From Verrucomicrobiaceae bacterium UBA2429 (GTDB lineage: Bacteria > Verrucomicrobiota > Verrucomicrobiia > Verrucomicrobiales > Verrucomicrobiaceae), in contig DDQZ01000113.1 of assembly GCA_002343505.1 (NCBI GenBank), positions 7,311-25,445 on the forward strand: DNA of 18,135 nucleotides. Direction: 5' to 3'. Shown here one piece after another: positions 14,417 to 18,135 of the stretch; position 1 is the first letter of the stretch, and each line of letters starts with the position of its first letter. A program made the position numbers and the translations under genes. A model generated the notes under the pieces. It searched no databases and was not told the origin of the DNA. It worked only from the letters and a program-made list of their open reading frames with translations.

Positions 14417-15495
14417 TGTCCCGGATCGTGCTCGCCGCCCCAGCCCCCGCGCCGCTGCCTGAGGAGGCGCCGGTCAAAAAAGACAACTCCCAGCGCCGGG
14501 GCATCATCGCCTCCATCATCATCGCCAGCCTCGTCGTGCATCTCGCCGGCCTCGCGCTCTTCGGCCTGTGGATCGTGGCCCGGCAGTTCGCCAAAGTGGA
14601 GGCCGTCTTCCAGGTGCGGGAGACATTGAAAATCCCCCTCCAAAAGACGCCCGAACACCGCATGAGCGTGGCCGCGCACGAGGCCGCCGCGCCCAAGCCC
14701 GTCTTCCAGGACAAGCTCGTCAGCACCCGCCCCGCCCCCTTCTCCCTGCCCGAGCTGCCGAAGCTCGACGTGCAGCAAATGCTCCCGCTCGACCCCAGCG
14801 AGCTGGTCAGCGACCAGGTCACCAGCCTCGTCGGCACCGCCGGACTCGGCTCCGGCCTGGGCGCGGGCCTCTCCGGCTCCGGCGGCGCGGGCAAGGCGCT
14901 GGCCAACTTCACCTTCATGGGCATCAAGGCCGAGGGGCGGCGCATCGTGCTGCTCTTCGATGTCTCAGGCAGCGTCGTCAACAAGGCCAATGCCACCGGC
15001 ATGCCCCTCGGCAAAATCAAAGAGGAGACCCTCAAGCTCATCAGCGGCCTGCCCAGCGGCGCGCAGTTCGGCCTCGTCCAGTTCGTGCGCAACTACAAAC
15101 CCTTCCGCGCGGAGATGACCCCCGTCACCCCCGCCAACCGCGACCTCGCCGCCCAATGGATGGAGTCCGAATGGAACGAGAGCGGCCAGATGCCGCGCGG
15201 CGGCGCCGGCGTGCGCAGCCCCGAACCCAACGGCGTCGTCTGCGTGCTCGACGCCGCCTTCGAACTGAAGCCCGACGTCATCTTCCTCATCTCCGACGGC
15301 GGCTTCTGGCAGACCTACCCCCAGGAGCGCCGCATCCCGCACGAGGACCTCGAGGACAAAATGAAAGAGCTGCAAAAAGGCCGGGCCGAGCGCATCCCCG
15401 TCCACTTCATCGGCTTCCAGATGCACCCGAACGACAAAGGCGCCTGGGAGCGCATCGTCCGCCGCACCGGCGGCAAACTGCGGGAAATCAAGTAA
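14416..15495 (+). CDS. Membrane-anchored von Willebrand factor A protein
   Basis: The protein is 359 aa. A Pro/Ala-rich cytoplasmic start leads to one membrane segment at about 30-55 (IASIIIASLVVHLAGLALFG), a TonB-like topology. A periplasmic linker, Pro-rich at 105-125 and Gly-rich at 143-159, follows. The vWA domain starts near 173: RIVLLFDVSGSVV carries the MIDAS core Asp182-Ser184-Ser186, VIFLISDGGFW (288-298) is the later strand with Asp294, and HFIGFQ (330-335) follows. It should bind a divalent metal and a protein partner. Stop-start overlap (TGATG) with exbD and a strong GGAGG seven bases before the ATG point to one operon. I infer that it takes the place of TonB/TolA in coupling to the ExbD pair. 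It is not a typical TonB, since no TonB C-terminal domain is visible. Confidence 0.9.
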   Translation: MSRIVLAAPAPAPLPEEAPVKKDNSQRRGIIASIIIASLVVHLAGLALFGLWIVARQFAKVEAVFQVRETLKIPLQKTPEHRMSVAAHEAAAPKPVFQDKLVSTRPAPFSLPELPKLDVQQMLPLDPSELVSDQVTSLVGTAGLGSGLGAGLSGSGGAGKALANFTFMGIKAEGRRIVLLFDVSGSVVNKANATGMPLGKIKEETLKLISGLPSGAQFGLVQFVRNYKPFRAEMTPVTPANRDLAAQWMESEWNESGQMPRGGAGVRSPEPNGVVCVLDAAFELKPDVIFLISDGGFWQTYPQERRIPHEDLEDKMKELQKGRAERIPVHFIGFQMHPNDKGAWERIVRRTGGKLREIK

Positions 15496-15580
15496 CCCGC
15501 CCTTTCGCTTCTTCATCCGGCCCGTCCCGCACCTGGCAAAGCGGAAAGGCAAACCTGCTCAGGCGGAGCTTGGCGGCCCT

Positions 15581-15850
15581 ATGCAAAGCATACCCGATAC
15601 CACCGCCACCTTCACCCGTTTTCCTCAACTCAAGTCCCTGCGCGCCCGCACGCTGGAGAGCTGCCTCTCCTGGGTCGCGCGCATCGCCAGGCATCACGGC
15701 GCGGCCTGCGCCTCCCTGCTCACCCAGGAGCAGGTGCTCGCTTTCCTCCACCATGTCCAGCAGACCAAGGGCTGCGGCGGCAGCACGCTCAACCAGTGCG
15801 TCTGCGCCCTGCGCACGTTTTACCGCGACCACCTGGAGCGCGCGGGATGT
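15581..15850 (+). pseudogene. Tyrosine recombinase remnant, N-terminal core-binding domain only
   Basis: The first 90 or so codons encode a SAM-like core-binding domain of tyrosine integrases: LKSLRARTLESCLSWVARIARHH, LTQEQVLAFLHHVQQTKG and STLNQCVCALRTFYRDHLE. After DHLERAG, near 15850, the homology stops and the frame ends at TGA 15896-15898. The catalytic domain with its Arg-His-Arg-Tyr set is absent. In the +1 frame, ARDVEWLMEKLP continues briefly to a stop at 15948-15950, so a frameshift may add to the truncation. The domain resembles integrases of the kind linked to IS91-like and integron elements, but no element ends are visible. A small expressed DNA-binding protein is possible but unlikely. 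Confidence 0.7.
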
Positions 15851-16047
15851 CGAATGGCTCATGGAAAAGCTGCCATCTGCGTCAAGCAAAGATGCTGAAT
15901 CACCCCATCGGGCATTGGGATTATCCCAAGTTCCCCGGAGTCCCAGGTGATGATTTTCATGCGGTGGTGGCAGGTGGGCGGGTGGCAGCACCATCCGGTA
16001 AAAAAAGCAGCCAGGCCACGCCCGCCCGCCGCCAATGCAGCGCATTT
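15851..16047. other. Gene-free stretch between integrase remnant and 42-bp array
   Basis: No convincing gene. It contains the TTGGGAT-T-ATCCCAA palindrome at 15915-15929 and ends in a partial, degenerate repeat edge (CCAATGCAGCGCATTT, about 16032-16047) leading into the array. A short run of A's lies at 16001-16006 (GGTAAAAAAAGC context). Confidence 0.5.
15915..15929. repeat. 15-bp palindrome TTGGGAT-T-ATCCCAA
   Basis: Perfect 7-bp arms with a single central base. It is AT-richer than its surroundings and lies about 65 bp after the point where integrase homology ends. It could be a protein-binding site, a recombination site or chance. Confidence 0.6.
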
Positions 16048-16215
16048 GGCGTGTGTCGCCGCCGCAGGTGGCAAATGCGGCGTGCATTTGGCGTGTGTCG
16101 CCGCCGCAGGTGGCAAATGCAGCGTGCATTTGGCGTGCGTCGCCGCCGCAGGTGGCAAATGCAGCGTGCATTTGGCGTGTGTCGCCGCCGCAGGTGGCAA
16201 ATGCAGCGTGCATTT
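16048..16215. repeat. 42-bp tandem array, four units
   Basis: Four units of 42 bp: 16048-16089, 16090-16131, 16132-16173 and 16174-16215. They differ from each other at only two places: an A/G change in the GCAGCG core of unit 1 and a T/C change in GGCGTGTGTC of unit 3. In units 2-4 the end of the unit forms AAATGCA-GCG-TGCATTT, an inverted repeat with 7-bp arms and a 3-base loop; in unit 1 the loop is GGCG-like but the arms are kept. A degenerate edge precedes the array and CATTTGTGGTGCGC follows it. The unit length is a multiple of three and both strands are open (minus frame reading CGGDTRQMHAAFAT), but no plausible gene uses it. Confidence 0.95.
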
Positions 16216-16465
16216 GTGGTGCGCACCCTGCTACGGCTCCGCCCTGCGGGTGGCGCGGCAGCCTGCCCGTGGCGGGCAAAGCGCGGGTTTGGCTCCCGCC
16301 GCGATACCCAAGCCCCGCATTATGGCGAATGCGCCTACACGCCCCCCGGGCAGCTCCGCCTCCAGCTCGAACAGTGGCCCGATGCCGGGCGTGAAATCCA
16401 AAGCCGTCCGTGTGCGTCAGACGCTTGGTGATCGAAGGCCGCTGCCCCCCGCTCAAAAATCAAGC
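16216..16465. other. Gene-free stretch between 42-bp array and Gln/Ala-rich gene
   Basis: About 250 bp without a gene I can defend. A plus-strand frame near 16325-16400 reads YTPPGQLRLQLEQWPDAGRE, which looks somewhat protein-like and might be a gene remnant, but I recognise no family. No clear terminator for the minus-strand gene that ends at 16466 is visible. Confidence 0.4.
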
Positions 16466-18135
16466 TTACTTGCGCGCCTTGGTGGCGATGGCTTTGTAGT
16501 AGCTTTCGATGGCGGCGCGGTATTCGGGGGCGGCTTCGGTGCGGGTGGCTTCGCTGAGGTCGGCGGCCATTTTGCCGGGCAGCCGGCCCCAGTCGCCGCC
16601 GCTGAGCTGGAGCATGGCTCCGATCTCGCCTTCGACGAGTTGCATGGACTGGTTGCCGCCTTCGGAGCTGGCCTGGGAGGGGTCGCCCTCGTTCTGGCCG
16701 GGCGGGTTTTGCGCCATCTGCCGGCCGGGCTGCTGGGAGCCGGGTGTCTGGCCCTGGTTGCGCTGGCTGGCCATGCTCTGCTGCTGGCTTTGCCGGGCGT
16801 TGGCGAGGCTTTGCTGCGCCTGCTGCTGGCTGCCTCCCTGCTGCTGCTGTTGTTCGCCGCCGGCCTGCGGCTGGTTCCCCTGCATGGGGTGGAGGGTTTG
16901 ATCGAGCTGGTCCAGGGCCTGGGCGAGGAAGGCGGACTGCATTTGCTGGAAGGGGTTCGGCTCGAAGGCGGGCGGCAGGGCGTTGGCGGCGGTCTCGACG
17001 GCCTGGGCGGCCTGGGTGGCGGCGGTCCGGGCTTCTGGGCCGACGGGTTTCTGGCCGGGCTGGGTGGCGGTGCCTTTGGCGGCCTGGGCCTGCTGTTGCA
17101 GGTCGGCGCTGGCCTGGGCGGCCTGGCGGGCGGTCTGCTCCATGCCGAGGCGCTCCGCATGGCGGCCGACGCGGGCCAGATCATGCGCGGCCTGCTCGGT
17201 GGCCATGCCGAGGTTGCTGGGCTGCGCGGCCTCGGCGGCGACGGCGGCCTCGCTGCCCTGCGCGGTTTGTTTGCTGAGTTCGGCCAGGGCTTTCCGCATG
17301 GCGGGGTTTTGCGGCAGCTCTTTTTCCAGTTCGGCGAGCACGGCGGCGGGGTTTTGGCTGGCGTCCTGGGCCATTTCGGCGAGCTGCTGGGCGCGCTGGT
17401 AGGCCTCCTCCAGGGCCTCCTGGACGCCGAGCTCCTGCTCCATTTCCCGCATGGAGGCGAGCTGCTGCTCGCCGGGTGACTCGCCATTTTCGGCGCGGGC
17501 CATGTTTTCGGCGAGCTGCTGGAGGGCCTGGGCGGTCTGCTGCTGCTGCCGGGCGGCGGCGTTCAATGCCTGGGCCTGGGGCTGGCTTTCGGTGGCCTGG
17601 GCGGCCTGGCGCAGGTTTTGGGAAATCTGCGGGGCGCTCTGGCGCATCTGGGCCAGGGCCACATCGGCGGTGCGGGCCATCTGGCGCTGGGCGTCCTGCT
17701 GGAGGTCGGCGGCATTGGCCTCCTGGCGCAGGGCGGCCTGGAGGGATGCCATCTTTTCAGCATTCGCGGCGGCTTCGGTCTGGAGGCCGGCGGCTTCCGC
17801 GCCCACCTCGGCCACGGGTTCGCCGGCTTCGGCTTGCCGGGCGGCGTCCTGGGTTTCCTGCTGGGTGCCCTGGATGTCCTGGGCCACGGCTTTCATCATG
17901 TCGCTGACCTGCGGTGCGAGGGCTGCGAGGGTCTCGCGCGCCTGAAGGCTGGCCTCGGTGAACTGCTGGGCGAGCTGGGCGGCTTTTTCACTGGCCTGGG
18001 CGGCGGTGGCGGCGGCGGCCTCGCGCCCGGCGGGAGGTTCGCCGGGGTTTGCCAGGGCTTGGCGCGCGAGTCCTTGAAGCTGCTCGGCGGCCTGGCGGCT
18101 GGCGTCGGCGGCTTGCTGGGCCTGGGGGGCGGCGG
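16466..18135 (-). CDS. Gln/Ala-rich coiled-coil protein, 5' end outside window
   Basis: The frame is open from the right edge to TAA at 16466-16468, giving at least 556 residues with the N-terminus missing; the ATG pair near 17896 is internal. The sequence is dominated by Ala, Gln and Glu with long heptad-like helices (REMEQELGVQEALEEAYQRA, then AQQLAEM). A low-complexity Gln/Gly/Ser region at about 16680-16880 includes a run of five Gln. The more ordered C-terminal segment (LVEGEIGAMLQLSGGDWGRL, then PEYRAAIESYYKAIATKARK) is likely the conserved part. It is similar in style to the Gln-rich tails of DUF4175-like membrane proteins in some bacteria, but I cannot confirm that without the N-terminus. 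It faces the vWA operon tail to tail, separated by the integrase remnant and the 42-bp array. Confidence 0.8.
   Translation of the reverse strand, partial: AAPQAQQAADASRQAAEQLQGLARQALANPGEPPAGREAAAATAAQASEKAAQLAQQFTEASLQARETLAALAPQVSDMMKAVAQDIQGTQQETQDAARQAEAGEPVAEVGAEAAGLQTEAAANAEKMASLQAALRQEANAADLQQDAQRQMARTADVALAQMRQSAPQISQNLRQAAQATESQPQAQALNAAARQQQQTAQALQQLAENMARAENGESPGEQQLASMREMEQELGVQEALEEAYQRAQQLAEMAQDASQNPAAVLAELEKELPQNPAMRKALAELSKQTAQGSEAAVAAEAAQPSNLGMATEQAAHDLARVGRHAERLGMEQTARQAAQASADLQQQAQAAKGTATQPGQKPVGPEARTAATQAAQAVETAANALPPAFEPNPFQQMQSAFLAQALDQLDQTLHPMQGNQPQAGGEQQQQQGGSQQQAQQSLANARQSQQQSMASQRNQGQTPGSQQPGRQMAQNPPGQNEGDPSQASSEGGNQSMQLVEGEIGAMLQLSGGDWGRLPGKMAADLSEATRTEAAPEYRAAIESYYKAIATKARK

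Noticed and set aside
15496..15560. Terminator after the vWA gene
   Set aside because: CCCTTTCGC and GCGGAAAGG pair imperfectly over a long loop and no T run follows.
14568..15950. Arg/Pro-rich plus frame across the vWA gene
   Set aside because: It overlaps the vWA gene in another frame and has the Arg/Pro composition typical of GC-rich shadow frames.
16048..16215. CRISPR array or REP cluster at the 42-bp repeat
   Set aside because: The whole 42-bp unit is conserved, so there are no variable spacers, and there is no cas or REP-associated transposase gene nearby.

Overview
The window is a GC-rich bacterial chromosome segment. The best guess is a member of the Planctomycetota-Verrucomicrobiota group, more likely Verrucomicrobiota. 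The grounds are a secreted DUF1549/DUF1553 protein with a CAQCHNHPF motif, a Tat-exported sugar isomerase-like protein, a secreted glycine/aspartate repeat protein that opens with an LExLExR motif, and a tandem ExbD pair followed by an anchored von Willebrand A protein. This placement rests on family knowledge; no rRNA or phylogenetic marker is present. Most start codons lack a visible Shine-Dalgarno sequence.

Layout. Positions 1-336 hold a 21-bp tandem array that enters from outside the window. Positions 528-4416 lie on the minus strand: a secreted DUF1549/DUF1553 protein ending at a strong intrinsic terminator, then a P-loop kinase-like gene and a periplasmic cell-wall amidase. Positions 4619-6663 are plus strand: a periplasmic, membrane-anchored protein of unknown function and a Tat-exported TIM-barrel sugar isomerase-like protein. 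Positions 6695-12691 are minus strand: a DR2241-type CbiX chelatase with a cysteine-rich C-terminus, a large AsmA-like envelope protein 25 bp behind it, and a 568-aa repeat protein with 16 G-x-G-x-D-like motifs. Positions 12814-15495 are plus strand: a double zinc-ribbon protein, a possible 35-codon ORF overlapping its stop, two overlapping exbD genes and a vWA protein with one N-terminal membrane anchor. Positions 15581-16465 are a degraded zone with a tyrosine-recombinase fragment lacking its catalytic domain, a palindrome and four copies of a 42-bp repeat. A Gln/Ala-rich coiled-coil protein on the minus strand runs off the right edge.

How the genes may work together. The clearest functional unit is ExbD-ExbD-vWA: overlapping reading frames imply coupled translation of two proton-channel stator-type subunits and a periplasmic vWA protein in the place where a TonB/TolA-like partner would be expected. 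No ExbB/TolQ is present in the window. The other genes mostly share an envelope theme (amidase, AsmA-like protein, secreted proteins). The least explained features are the two tandem arrays, whose units each contain a short perfect inverted repeat, and the ExbB-less ExbD/vWA cluster.
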